NCBI GenBank assembly: GCA_036502005.1
Contig: DASXZH010000064.1
Location: 1 to 60,125 of the forward strand
Reading direction: 5' to 3'
Length of the DNA: 60,125 bases
Source: DASXZH01 sp036502005
GTDB taxonomy: Bacteria > Armatimonadota > Fimbriimonadia > Fimbriimonadales > Fimbriimonadaceae
Position numbers and translations under genes: made by a program. The number at the start of each line of letters is the position of its first letter. The first letter of the stretch is position 1. The notes below the pieces were generated by a model. It did not search any database. It was not told the origin of the DNA and worked only from the letters and a program-made list of their open reading frames with translations. Shown here in pieces: positions 24,021 to 32,647 of this stretch.

Positions 24021-25109
24021 ATGTCCGAAGAACCGCTGTTGCGCACTCCCCTTTATGAATCTCATATTGCCCTTGGAGGCAAAGTTGTGCCTTTTGCTGG
24101 CTATGAAATGCCCGTCCAATACAAAGGAATCATTTCTGAATCAAAGGCCGTTCGCGAAAGCGCAGGAATGTTTGACGTCAGCCACATGGCGCGGCTATGG
24201 TTCCGGGGCCCTAAGGCAGAAGAACTTTTGGAGTGGATCACTTCCAACGATGTTTCCAAACTGGGGGACGATCGCGGCCAGTATTCTCTGCTTCCGAACG
24301 ATACGGGCGGCGTCGTCGACGACATCATCGTTTACCGAGTTTCAGAAGGCGTTTATCGGATGGTTGTGAACGCTAGCAACCACGAAAAAGACGTGCATTG
24401 GATGATGTCCCACAACACGATGGCGGTCGACATCGCCGACGATACTCGGGAAACGGCGATGATTGCCGTCCAAGGACCAAAAGCTGTAGAAATTTTGGAA
24501 AGCCTTGCTGAGGAAAAAGGCGTGCTTCCGAATCAGCCTGCCTTCGGGGTGGTCTATGGCAAGATCGCGGGAGTCGATTGTTTTGCCGCTCGTTCGGGCT
24601 ACACCGGCGAAGATGGCTACGAGATCATTTGCGATGCGCGCTTTGCCATGAGCCTATGGACAGCGTTGCTAAATTGTGATGTAACGCCTTGCGGCTTAGG
24701 CTCGCGAGATACGCTACGCGTAGAGGCCGGATTGCCGCTGTATGGACATGAACTGACGGATGACACGAACCCCATCGCGGCGGGATTGGGGTGGGTGGTC
24801 AGTAAAACGAAGTCTTTCATCGGGTGCGAACCCATGCAAGAGGCACGCGCCAACGGAACGCCGCAGAAACTGCAGGGGGTTAAGCTTGGCTCGAAAAGGC
24901 TTCCCATGCCTGGCATGGCCGTTTCCGTTGACGGCCGGAAGGTTGGGGAATTAACAAGCGGCGTCTACTCACCGATGCTGGAATGCGGGATTGGGTTCGC
25001 GTATATCGATAGCGCGATTAAGCTGGATACGGCGGCCGAGTTGGATTTGAGGGGGAAGCCGGAGCCAGCTACGATTGTGAGCAAAAGATTTTACAAGCGG
25101 GAAAAGTAA
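24021..25109 (+). CDS. gcvT: Glycine cleavage system T protein (aminomethyltransferase)
   Basis: 362 residues, normal family length. It transfers the aminomethyl carbon from lipoyl-GcvH to tetrahydrofolate, releasing ammonia. Motifs seen are EMPVQYKGI near the N-terminus, FDVSHMAR, NDTGGVVDDIIVYR, ARSGYTGEDGYEI (folate-binding region) and GLGSRDTLRVEAGLPLYGHEL. The C-terminal beta-barrel ends in a PATIVSKRFYKREK stretch. No gcvH or gcvP lies in the window, so the system is dispersed or continues elsewhere. It is a single gene, divergent from the HAF/Ig paralogue 3. Confidence 0.96.
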   Translation: MSEEPLLRTPLYESHIALGGKVVPFAGYEMPVQYKGIISESKAVRESAGMFDVSHMARLWFRGPKAEELLEWITSNDVSKLGDDRGQYSLLPNDTGGVVDDIIVYRVSEGVYRMVVNASNHEKDVHWMMSHNTMAVDIADDTRETAMIAVQGPKAVEILESLAEEKGVLPNQPAFGVVYGKIAGVDCFAARSGYTGEDGYEIICDARFAMSLWTALLNCDVTPCGLGSRDTLRVEAGLPLYGHELTDDTNPIAAGLGWVVSKTKSFIGCEPMQEARANGTPQKLQGVKLGSKRLPMPGMAVSVDGRKVGELTSGVYSPMLECGIGFAYIDSAIKLDTAAELDLRGKPEPATIVSKRFYKREK

Positions 25110-25116
25110 CTTCTTT

Positions 25117-25255
25117 TGTCATTGCGAGGAGCGGCAGCGCGCCGGAGGCGGGCTAGCGACGCGGCAATCTACCAGGCATACCATCGGATCGCAAATGGCG
25201 CGGTTAGCCAAGTAGATCGCCACGTCGGCACACCGAGAACCTCCTCCCGATGACA
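25117..25255. repeat. MITE-like inverted repeat (TGTCATTGCGAG family)
   Basis: The left end TGTCATTGCGAGGAGC and the inverse of the right end, TGTCATCGGGAGGAGG, match at 13 of 16 positions. The element fills the gap between gcvT and aroC. A remnant with the same CGCAATGACA end lies near 59970-59982, and GTAGAT(T/C)GCC-type internal sequence recurs near 59848. Confidence 0.7.
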
Positions 25256-25287
25256 AAAACTACCTGTCACACGTAACGCGTCACCCG

Positions 25288-26373
25288 TTACCCACTCGTT
25301 ATCGCTCTCTGCCTAAGCGCGTGATCCGCCAAAACCAGCGCGACCATCGCCTCAACCATGGGCGCCGCACGAGGGAGAACGCAGGGGTCGTGGCGGCCAC
25401 GTCCGGTTATGGTTGTGTTCTCGTGCGCAGAAGTCACCGTGTGCTGCTCGCGCATGATCGTGGCCGTCGGTTTAAAGGCAGCCTTCAAAACGATCGGTTC
25501 GCCGTTTGATATTCCGCCTTGGATTCCGCCGCTGAAGTTGGTTGGCGTGTACACGTGCTTGACATCATCGGCAAAAAATTCATCATTGTGTTCGGCGCCG
25601 GTCATATCCGTTCCGGCGAAGCCGCTTCCAACTTCGAAGCCTTTGCAGGCAGGTAAGGACATTACCGCTTTCGCCAAATCAGCTTGAAGTTTATCGAAGA
25701 CCGGTTCGCCCCAGCCGGTGGGGCAGTTTTTGGCGATGCAACCGACAATCCCGCCGATGCTGTTGCCCTCTTTTCTCACCTGCTCAATATGGGCGATCAT
25801 TCGTTCGGCCGTTTCGGGGTCCGGGCAGCGGACGATGCTGGCCTCGATTTGCTCCATAGTGACGGATAAGGGATCGATTCCGGCTGTAATGTGGTGGACT
25901 TTTTCCACCCAGGCTAGAACCTCAACACCATAAAACTCTTTAAGGAGCTTCTTGGCTACCGCTCCCGCCGCCACGCGACCAACCGTCTCCCGAGCGGAAG
26001 AGCGCCCCCCTCCCGACCAGTCCCGAATGCCGTATTTCTCGTCGTAAACGTAATCGGCGTGACTGGGCCGATATTTGTCCTTCATCTCCTCGTAATCGCG
26101 AGAGCGCTGGTCGTCGTTGTCGACCATCATCGAAATCGGCGTGCCAAGTGTGAGGCCGTCCATCACTCCGCTTAGGATCCTAACCGTATCGGGTTCTTTG
26201 CGCTGGGTGACGATTTTGGACTGTCCCGGCCGACGGCGATCCAGTTCAAACTGGATATCTTCTACGGAAATCGGGATGCGCGGCGGGCAGCCATCAACGA
26301 CGACGCCGACGCCACCGCCATGCGACTCGCCCCAAGTTATGATTCGAAAAAGGGTGCCCAAGCTGCTGGACAT
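25288..26373 (-). CDS. aroC: Chorismate synthase
   Basis: 361 residues, normal length. It removes phosphate from 5-enolpyruvylshikimate 3-phosphate to give chorismate, using reduced FMN. The signatures are complete: GESHGGGVGVVVDGCPPRIP at the N-terminus (catalytic His in GESHG), RPSHADYVYDEKYG, GGGRSSARETVGRVAAGAVA and RHDPCVLPRAAPMVEAM at the C-terminus with the second conserved His. A single minus-strand gene; no other shikimate gene is in the window. Confidence 0.97.
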   Translation of the reverse strand: MSSSLGTLFRIITWGESHGGGVGVVVDGCPPRIPISVEDIQFELDRRRPGQSKIVTQRKEPDTVRILSGVMDGLTLGTPISMMVDNDDQRSRDYEEMKDKYRPSHADYVYDEKYGIRDWSGGGRSSARETVGRVAAGAVAKKLLKEFYGVEVLAWVEKVHHITAGIDPLSVTMEQIEASIVRCPDPETAERMIAHIEQVRKEGNSIGGIVGCIAKNCPTGWGEPVFDKLQADLAKAVMSLPACKGFEVGSGFAGTDMTGAEHNDEFFADDVKHVYTPTNFSGGIQGGISNGEPIVLKAAFKPTATIMREQHTVTSAHENTTITGRGRHDPCVLPRAAPMVEAMVALVLADHALRQRAITSG

Positions 26374-26447
26374 TTCGCCGTCATTGTACTTTGGATTTCG
26401 TGTGCCAAGTGGTTGGCGTAAAACGGTTTAAATTCGAATACCGCCCT

Positions 26448-26786
26448 ATGAAGAAAATTCTCATCACGATCTCGCTCCTCCTCTGCTCAAATGTTTTTAT
26501 GAACTTTGCCTGGTACGGCCATCTTAGGTTCAAGGACAAGCCACTGGTTCTCGTTATTTTCGCGAGTTGGGGCCTTGCGTTGCTGGAATATTGCTTCCAG
26601 GTACCGGCGAATCGGATCGGCAACGATGTGCTCACCGTGGTTCAATTAAAGGTGGTTCAAGAGGTAATTACGCTATCGACCTTCGCCGTCATTGCGGCCG
26701 TCGTTTTCAAAGAGCGACTGACCATGAATCAAGGCATCGCGTTTCTGTTATTGGTAGCGGCCGCCTACTTTGCAGTCAAGAAGTGA
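26448..26786 (+). CDS. DMT-superfamily DUF486 membrane protein
   Basis: 112 residues from the ATG at 26448; the frame is open back to 26391 but MKKILITISLLLCSNVFMNF is the normal family start. Four membrane helices are predicted. FMNFAWYGHLR, LLEYCFQVPANRIG and LKVVQEVITLSTFAVIAA are DUF486 signatures. The family is related to small drug/metabolite transporters, but its substrate is unknown. It ends 4 bases before the convergent SRPBCC gene. Confidence 0.88.
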   Translation: MKKILITISLLLCSNVFMNFAWYGHLRFKDKPLVLVIFASWGLALLEYCFQVPANRIGNDVLTVVQLKVVQEVITLSTFAVIAAVVFKERLTMNQGIAFLLLVAAAYFAVKK

Positions 26787-26790
26787 AACT

Positions 26791-27234
26791 CTATTGCCCT
26801 TCCAAGTACTTCTTCAAATTCGAAAGATGCATCACTTCTACTTGAAGCTGTTTCGAAAGATTATCTTCGATCAGCTTGCCAAAGCCCCTTGCTTCGTAGT
26901 CAAGCGAGAAGCGAACCCGTGTCCCGTCGGCCACGCTGGCCAGGAAGAATTTTCCCTTTGCCTTATCGGGGCCGTTCACGACTTGGAAATTGATTTCCTC
27001 GTTCTGCTTGACAACCGTGATCTCGTAGTCCCCATCAACTCTCTTTCCTTTCTTATCTTTAAGGCCCTGCTTGTAAACGCTGCCAACCGTGCCTGGCCTG
27101 CCCGAGCGCAGTGCGACATCCATTACGGTTGGACGCCAGAGAGCATTGTTGCGGCCTTCCGCCAGGAACTGAAAAACTTCATGGACTGGTTTTCCGACGA
27201 CAACCGTTGCATCCGCATGTACCATATCGAACAC
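26791..27234 (-). CDS. SRPBCC-family (START-like) protein
   Basis: 147 residues. The pattern VHADATVVVGKPVHEVFQFL at the start, a DYEITVVKQNEEINFQV middle and a long C-terminal helix (GFGKLIEDNLSKQLQVEVMHLSNLKKYLE) fit the polyketide-cyclase/SRPBCC fold, which binds small hydrophobic ligands. The ligand cannot be guessed. ATG at 27234, with a second ATG three codons later as an alternative. Convergent with the DUF486 gene. Confidence 0.83.
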   Translation of the reverse strand: MFDMVHADATVVVGKPVHEVFQFLAEGRNNALWRPTVMDVALRSGRPGTVGSVYKQGLKDKKGKRVDGDYEITVVKQNEEINFQVVNGPDKAKGKFFLASVADGTRVRFSLDYEARGFGKLIEDNLSKQLQVEVMHLSNLKKYLEGQ

Positions 27235-27322
27235 CTCTCACGCACTCCCATTATGCTCCCAAACAGAAAACGATCTAAAAGCGCGAATCGATGCCTTGAA
27301 ACGTCAAGGAAAATAGTGGGAA

Positions 27323-27452
27323 GTGATAGGTGATAGGTGATAGTGGCGGAATGAAAACCTCTCCCCCCGAACCCCTCCCCTCCCAGGGAGCAGGGGCAGG
27401 CGGAGCCTTGAGCCAAATACCCTTCTCCTCACCTATCACCTATCACCCGTCA
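27323..27452. repeat. Inverted GTGATAG arrays flanking a short C-rich segment
   Basis: The heptamer GTGATAG is repeated three times at 27323-27343, and its complement CTATCAC at 27430-27452, about 85 bases apart. Between them is a CCCC-rich stretch (27361-27400). The arrangement could form a hairpin. The same region lies between the divergent SRPBCC and anchored-protein genes. Confidence 0.7.
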
Positions 27453-27463
27453 CTTTCTTAACC

Positions 27464-28027
27464 ATGGATGAGCCGCAAGAACCGATAACGGAAAATCTGC
27501 CGAAACGGAAACGCCCATGGAGATGGGTGGTCTACATTTTGTCTGCGGGCCTCCTCGGCGCACTCCTCTTCTTTGGATTGCCCATTTGGCACCTGCTTCA
27601 CGGCTTGGGCGTTTTGGACGCCAAGGTGATGGAGAAGTACAACGCCTCCAACGAGAAAAACCTGATGGCATTGAGAACGGCGCTGATGGAATACCACGAA
27701 TCAGAAGGGCAATTCCCCGATGCAGCCCATTGGATGGACGCGATCAAGAACAGGGTGAAGGTCGACAATATGGAGCAATCCGAGGTTGCCAAAAAGTTTA
27801 TAAACCCGCTCTACCCGGCGTCATCCGCCGTTTTTGGTTACGCGCTAAACGATGCGGCCAGCAACAAATATAAGGGCGATTTGAAGCCAAACACCTTGCT
27901 ACTTTTTGATAGTAGCGACACCAGTTGGGACGCGCACGGAGATCCTAAGAAATTGAAGCCTGCCTCGAAATCCAAAGGCGGTGATGAAGGGATTACGGTG
28001 GATGGGAAGATAGTCCACTTACCCTGA
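27464..28027 (+). CDS. Membrane-anchored protein of unknown function (pseudopilin-like)
   Basis: 187 residues. A basic proline-rich start (LPKRKRPWRW) is followed by a membrane helix at about 22-48 and then a soluble part with EKNLMALRTALMEYHESEGQFPD, which has the spacing of the pilin-like segment LR.AL..Y....G.YP. There is no prepilin peptidase site, so it is not a true pilin. The remainder (NTLLLFDSSDTSWDAHGD) is polar. No partner genes are near. I cannot assign a function. Confidence 0.65.
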   Translation: MDEPQEPITENLPKRKRPWRWVVYILSAGLLGALLFFGLPIWHLLHGLGVLDAKVMEKYNASNEKNLMALRTALMEYHESEGQFPDAAHWMDAIKNRVKVDNMEQSEVAKKFINPLYPASSAVFGYALNDAASNKYKGDLKPNTLLLFDSSDTSWDAHGDPKKLKPASKSKGGDEGITVDGKIVHLP

Positions 28028-28266
28028 TGGAGAGGAATTAGAACCTGGAACGTAGAACTTAGAACTTAGAACCGACGGCCATTCGCACATTCCGTCCGGC
28101 TTCGTGACTTTCCATAGCTCTCCCTTCTACTTCCTCCGTTTTCCTTTCTATGTTCCCCTTTCTAAGTTCTTCTTTCTGTTCTCGCGCCCCGGCGCTCGGT
28201 ATACTCACAATCTTCATGCCTTGCAGCCCCGCGTACGGTGGCGAACTTTGAAACGAGGTGGTTTGA
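28028..28266. other. Non-coding gap with degenerate TAGAAC repeats
   Basis: Holds repeated TTAGAAC-like units at about 28040-28070 and an oppositely oriented T/C-rich copy (TTCTAAGTTCTTC) near 28155-28175. No gene. The AGGTGG at about 28255 serves the next gene. Confidence 0.5.
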
Positions 28267-30234
28267 TTGTCCGCTGTTCCCGCAAATAAAGCCTACAGTA
28301 AGCTTGATTTTCTGCGTTTAATGCTCCTTAGTCGCGAAGGCGACCGTCGAGAGGGCATCCTTCTTAGACAGAGTAAGGGCTGGTTTCAAGTAAGTGGAAT
28401 GGGCCACGAAGCGCTTGCCGCGTTCGCCTTTTGCCTAACGCCAGACGACTATCTCTTCCCCTATTACCGTGACCGTGCGCTGATGCTCGGCCGCGGCATG
28501 TCGGATTACGAATTGGCTTTGGCCTACTTTGCCAAAAAGTCTTCAGGGTCTGGCGGGCGGCAGATGCCTGGCCACTACAGTTCCAGAAAGCTCAATGTCT
28601 TTAGCGTTTGCACCCCAACCGGCGGCTCTCTTCTTCCCGCTTGCGGCACTGCGTGGGCGATGAAGATGAACAAAAAGGACAGCCTGTGCCTTGCCAGCGT
28701 GGGTGATGCAGCTTCCAGGCAGGGCGAGTTTTTTGAGGCAATCACCTTTGCAGTTCAGGAAAAGTTGCCTGTTCTTTTTGTGGTGGAAGACAATAAATTC
28801 GGTATTTCCACTCCGACCGAAAAGTTCTTGCCGTTTAACCTCGACATTTTTAACGAGGACCTGATTGTGAAGGTCAACGCCCGTCATCCGGATGAGGTTT
28901 ACGCGGCCGGCCAGGCAGCAGCAGAAAAAGCCCGCGCCGGCCATGGACCGACGATTCTCTGGTGCGATTTAGACCGGCTGAGCAGCCACACCTCCTCCGA
29001 CGACCACCGCGTTTACCGAAAGTTGGAAGACATCGAGGAAATGCAAACTCGAGATCCAATTCGGCTGCTTGCCGAAGAGTTAATCGCCTCAAGCGAACTG
29101 ACGGCCGCCCACTGGGCAGAGATCCAAGAGCAAATAGCCAAGACGGTTGACGATGATTATCTAAAGGCGGAACAAGAAGCCGACCCAAAGAAAGAAGACG
29201 TTTTAACCGAGAACTGGGGCGAGAACGCCCCGGCGGAAATGCCGCCTCTTCAAGGCGGCCAGAAAATGACGATGGTTTCCGCTATCAACGGCACCTTCAA
29301 GAAAGCGCTAGAAAGCGACCCCAATGTCATCTTCTTTGGCGAAGACATCGAAGACCCCAAAGGCGGCGTTTTTGGCCTCACCAAGGGCCTTTCGGAGTCG
29401 TTCCCCAAGCAGGTTTTCAACGCCCCTCTTGCTGAAGCGACCATTCTTGGCTGTGCAGTTGGCATGGCTTGCTACGGCATGAAGCCGGTGTTCGAGATCC
29501 AGTTCATCGACTTCATTTCGCCTGGCTGGAACCAGGTTGTTACCAACCTTTCCACCCTCCGCTGGCGCTCTTTCGGCGACTGGAAATGCCCGATGGTGGT
29601 TTACGCGCCCATGGGCGCTTACCTGCCGGGCGGCTCGCTTTGGCACAGCATGTCCGGTGAGGCCTACTTGGCCCACACGACCGGTATTCGGGTTGCCATT
29701 CCTTCCACGCCCGAGGACGCGGCCGGCCTTTTCTGGACCGCCATCCACGGCGACGACCCCACCTTTATTCTTGTTCCCAAGCACATCTTCCGCAAACAAA
29801 TGCAGGTGAATAAGGTTGAGCCGGTTCCCTTTGGCAAGGCCAGAATTGTGAAGGAAGGAGCAGACGTCACCATTGTTTCTTACGGCAATTGCCTGGAACT
29901 TGCCGAAGAAGCAGGTAAACAGCTTGAGGGCGAGGCGAGCTTGGAAATCGTGGATTTACGTTCCCTGGTTCCCTGCGATTACGAGACCGTAACCAAGTCT
30001 TTGGAGAAAACTGGGCGTTTGGTGGTTATCTGCGAAGATAACAAGACGGCCTGCTTTGGGCAATCGGTGATTTCGGAGATGACGAGTAAACCGGAGCGCT
30101 GGAACCTGTTCCTTTCGCCTCCTCAGCTTGTGGCTAGGGAAGACGTGCCGATTGGTTACAATCCCATTTACGAATACGCCGCGCTTCCTTCGGTTGATGA
30201 AGTTGTGGCCGCGATTCGAGTCACGATGGACTGA
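28267..30234 (+). CDS. 2-oxoacid dehydrogenase E1, alpha and beta subunits fused
   Basis: 655 residues. Residues about 10-320 are the alpha (thiamine diphosphate-binding) part: GMGHEALAAFAF, FPYYRDRALML, GRQMPGHYSS and GDAASRQGEFFEAITFAVQE then EDNKFGIS (the Mg-ThDP GD...N motif, here GDA). Residues about 340-655 are the beta part: ISAINGTFKKAL..FFGEDIEDPKGGVFGLTKGL and LAEATILGCAVGMACYGMKP. Known fused forms are branched-chain 2-oxoacid dehydrogenase E1; pyruvate is the alternative substrate. TTG start at 28267 with AGGTGG upstream. E2 and E3 genes are not in the window. An active site His in YYRDR-type context and the GDA motif are intact. Confidence 0.93.
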   Translation: MSAVPANKAYSKLDFLRLMLLSREGDRREGILLRQSKGWFQVSGMGHEALAAFAFCLTPDDYLFPYYRDRALMLGRGMSDYELALAYFAKKSSGSGGRQMPGHYSSRKLNVFSVCTPTGGSLLPACGTAWAMKMNKKDSLCLASVGDAASRQGEFFEAITFAVQEKLPVLFVVEDNKFGISTPTEKFLPFNLDIFNEDLIVKVNARHPDEVYAAGQAAAEKARAGHGPTILWCDLDRLSSHTSSDDHRVYRKLEDIEEMQTRDPIRLLAEELIASSELTAAHWAEIQEQIAKTVDDDYLKAEQEADPKKEDVLTENWGENAPAEMPPLQGGQKMTMVSAINGTFKKALESDPNVIFFGEDIEDPKGGVFGLTKGLSESFPKQVFNAPLAEATILGCAVGMACYGMKPVFEIQFIDFISPGWNQVVTNLSTLRWRSFGDWKCPMVVYAPMGAYLPGGSLWHSMSGEAYLAHTTGIRVAIPSTPEDAAGLFWTAIHGDDPTFILVPKHIFRKQMQVNKVEPVPFGKARIVKEGADVTIVSYGNCLELAEEAGKQLEGEASLEIVDLRSLVPCDYETVTKSLEKTGRLVVICEDNKTACFGQSVISEMTSKPERWNLFLSPPQLVAREDVPIGYNPIYEYAALPSVDEVVAAIRVTMD

Positions 30235-30335
30235 TGGGAATTTTCGATTTTCGATTCTCGAATGTCGATTGGGTTTGTCGGCGCTTAGAATTTGGTAGCT
30301 GAGCCGCTGGCTTTTCAAAACGGTTCAAGTAGCGA

Positions 30336-30508
30336 AGCGTTGTCATCCCGAAACGAGGCTACGCCGAAGTGAGGGACTAGATACACCTCTTACCCCTCCG
30401 CGCAAATCGTTCAAGTTCCTTTGCCACTAGTGGCTTACGGAACTTGAACGATTTGCCCTAAGAAGGAGGGTGCGCCTCGCATCTCGCTTCGCTCGATGTG
30501 ACAACGCT
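30336..30508. repeat. MITE-like element with a 55-nt perfect-armed palindrome inside
   Basis: The ends AGCGTTGTCA (30336-30345) and TGACAACGCT (30499-30508) are exact inverse copies. Inside, 30402-30419 and 30439-30456 are perfect 18-bp arms (GCAAATCGTTCAAGTTCC and inverse), with a second palindrome GCCACTAGTGGC at 30423-30434 in the loop. No open frame. It fills most of the 331-base gap after the E1 gene. Confidence 0.8.
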
Positions 30509-30565
30509 CGCGAACTCACTATTTGAACTCAAATAAAGATAATGGGCATCTTTTGAGTTGGCCCG

Positions 30566-31084
30566 TTATTCGAGCAAGTTATGCACCTCTCGATTCGGCC
30601 GCCCCCTATTGGCGCGAACGAGTAGGGCAATAAGGCCAGAAATTGGCACGGCCGTGCAGCACAGCGCCAACAATAACACTGACGGTGGTTGCTCCACAAC
30701 TCTTTCATATTGCGTTCGGTTCCGGAACACCATGTGGTCTGGGTAAACGTCGAGCACTGCCCGACCTCCGCCTAGTGGGTCCACTAGCACGTCGCTCGGG
30801 ACTTGGTCTCGAGTCCAAGTGTGCTTTAAACGCGTAACTCCACTTATTGTGAAAGTGACTGACTCCGTAGTGTTGTCGATCCACCAAAGCGCATGATCCC
30901 TCCCACCGGGTCCTATAAATTGCTTCGGCGACTCCTCTGAAGGCTGTTTATCGTGGATGGATTTTGCTGAGCCGCTAACATAGATGTTGCCAGCCGTTTT
31001 GTTGGCCGCGTCGACGATGTTGGGGCTGTCACAACCGACAGCACCCATAAGAAATAGGCAGAACAGCAGGACCGGGCGTTCCAT
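30566..31084 (-). CDS. Lipoprotein with C-terminal membrane helix
   Basis: 172 residues from the ATG at 31084. The frame is open further upstream, but the earlier part overlaps the GYF gene, and MERPVLLFCLFLMGAVGC is a good lipoprotein signal. The mature part has a TRDQVPSDVLVDPLGGGRA segment, then a strong helix at about 135-155 (VLLLALCCTAVPISGLIALL). A lipid anchor and a second membrane segment together are unusual. It follows the GYF_2 gene by 43 bases, so both are probably on one transcript. Function unknown. Confidence 0.65.
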   Translation of the reverse strand: MERPVLLFCLFLMGAVGCDSPNIVDAANKTAGNIYVSGSAKSIHDKQPSEESPKQFIGPGGRDHALWWIDNTTESVTFTISGVTRLKHTWTRDQVPSDVLVDPLGGGRAVLDVYPDHMVFRNRTQYERVVEQPPSVLLLALCCTAVPISGLIALLVRANRGRPNREVHNLLE

Positions 31085-31127
31085 CACTGTCCTTGGACGA
31101 CCGAAAACGTCACGCACGTTACCGAGT

Positions 31128-31679
31128 TCAATAAACGGTTGGATGAGCCAGCTTATAGGCAAAGGCGATTCCCACGACAACCACCGTTGCCGCTGCGATG
31201 CCGACCAGCAGATTGCCATGCTTATGGTCGCGAGATTTCGCCTGAATCGCATAAATAAGGGCATAAACTGCGGTTATAAGACCCGCCGCTCTAAGCACAA
31301 GGCAGAGAATAATGGCCAATCCGCAGCGCATCAGAACGCCCATTAAGAGGGCATTGTCGGCACCGGTATTACGGGGCTGCTGATAAGGCCCGGGAGGGTT
31401 GCTCCAATTCGGATTGGGCACGTTTGGCCGAAGGTAGGGGCTTGGGTTCCCGGGGGCGCTCGCCGGAGGAATCGCCGCCGGCGAGGCTGCGGCAGGCGGT
31501 GCAGCCACAGGCTGCGGAGCAAATGCTCTCAATACGCTGGCTGCCGCTACCGTTTGCCCGCTAGGGTCCTTCAACATGGAGGTGGGCGCAATTCGGTTTT
31601 CGGCAGCCCAAGTCTCTAAGGTGGCAAGGCTGGCCGGTCCATATTGTTGGCCATCCGGCCCAATGACGAAATACTCCAT
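31128..31679 (-). CDS. GYF_2-domain membrane protein
   Basis: 183 residues. The N-terminal GYF_2 (DUF4339) domain reads YFVIGPDGQQYGPASLATLE then WAAENRIAPTSML. A Pro/Ala-rich linker (about 55-105) leads to two membrane helices at about 110-135 and 155-175. GYF_2 domains in bacteria are thought to bind proline-rich or peptide partners; many are joined to membrane helices as here. A second GYF_2 protein is at 43004-43591. Co-transcribed with the lipoprotein downstream. Confidence 0.86.
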   Translation of the reverse strand: MEYFVIGPDGQQYGPASLATLETWAAENRIAPTSMLKDPSGQTVAAASVLRAFAPQPVAAPPAAASPAAIPPASAPGNPSPYLRPNVPNPNWSNPPGPYQQPRNTGADNALLMGVLMRCGLAIILCLVLRAAGLITAVYALIYAIQAKSRDHKHGNLLVGIAAATVVVVGIAFAYKLAHPTVY

Positions 31680-31700
31680 GATCCCAGGATTATACGCGAA

Positions 31701-32127
31701 CTAAGTTACGCCGGGTTCAAAGCAGGATAAGTTTTTGAACCGGGCAAAGTCTCGGTCGAATGTTGCCAGGCGGCATCCGTTTTCAATGGCCAATGCGGCT
31801 ATAGAAGCGTCAGTAACCAGGTTGCCGGTTGCACGGGCATCTCTTATTAGATTGCAGAAGATCGACCAATATCGGTCCCCCGGACCGATCACAAGAGATG
31901 CCTCGCGAACTTCATCCAAAAAGGTCAGGGCTCGTTCGGCAGTGTTCGATCCACGTATGACAGCAGGCTGCGTGAGAATTCGGTAAGCAGAGATTAGAAC
32001 AACATCCCAAACTGCTACCGCCTCGTCTCCATTGACGCTCCTAAGCAGCCCAATCAAGTGTTTCCTCGTGCAGTGGCGATTCCGGTCTGTGAGCTACTAT
32101 CAGAATATTGACGTCCAGTAGGATCAA
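31701..32127 (-). pseudogene. PIN-domain toxin (VapC-type), broken by a one-base frameshift
   Basis: The 118-codon frame at 31701-32057 begins mid-domain (SVNGDEAVAVWDVVLISAYR) and lacks the first catalytic Asp. That missing part is in another frame just upstream: from the TTG at 32127 the minus strand reads LILLDVNILIVAHRPESPL and HEETLDWA, then stops at TAG. Removing one G from the GGG run at 32049-32051 joins the frames as ...LDWLLRSVNGDEAV..., the usual VapC layout, about 141 residues. Later acid residues (DASIAALAIENG, TFDRDFARF) are intact. Either a dead toxin or an assembly indel. Confidence 0.8.
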
Positions 32128-32383
32128 TTTTTTTATCGCCCCGCTCAAAGGCATCTAGGTAGTCAAGCATTTCACGGTTACTTCCCGGATCTGCGGGTGC
32201 TATCCAGTCGCCCGTGCCCACCGTGAAGCTTTCGACTCGCTTTTTGCTACTCGGCTTTGATGCAAAGTACTCGATCAAAGCCTCTGCTACTACCGAAGAC
32301 ATAGATTCGCCCTTTCGTGCGGCCCGTTCGCGAATTTTCATATAAATCGATTCATCGAAGGTCAAAGTCGTTTTCTTCGTCAT
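32054..32383 (-). CDS. Ribbon-helix-helix antitoxin of the PIN toxin
   Basis: 109 residues. It starts MTKKTTLTFDESIYMKIRER, the beta strand and first helix of a CopG/Arc-type DNA-binding domain, then SSVVAEALIEYF. The C-terminal part (DYLDAFERGDKK) should bind the toxin. The toxin start lies inside its 3' end (about 70-base overlap), and a run of seven A at the junction could cause slippage. Such antitoxins usually repress their own promoter; no operator was identified. Confidence 0.82.
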   Translation of the reverse strand: MTKKTTLTFDESIYMKIRERAARKGESMSSVVAEALIEYFASKPSSKKRVESFTVGTGDWIAPADPGSNREMLDYLDAFERGDKKIDPTGRQYSDSSSQTGIATARGNT

Positions 32384-32647
32384 ACCACTATTATGGCATT
32401 TGATGACCGTATTTACGGCGGGGCAAAATGGGTGAAAGCTAGAGGGCTTTTAGGCTCGGCAATTCAATTGGGCAACTAATCCCATTAGAATGCTATTCCT
32501 ATTTAAGCGAATAGCTAGGTTCTATCTAAAGTTGGAACCCCATTCCCCTTCGGACGTGTTAGGAATCTTGTGCCGAGTATGCGTAACCTTCGACCTCAAA
32601 CCGCTCTTGGTGGACAGAGTGCCAGCCATTCAGCCAGAATAAGCGTG
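32384..32647. other. Non-coding gap before the BtuF-like gene
   Basis: 264 bases between the divergent antitoxin gene and the BtuF-like lipoprotein. No cobalamin-riboswitch core could be recognised. A TATTTAAGC-like stretch near 32500 may hold a promoter. Nothing else seen. Confidence 0.4.

Noticed and set aside
32384..32647. Cobalamin riboswitch before the BtuF-like gene
   Set aside because: The B12-box consensus is not recognisable.
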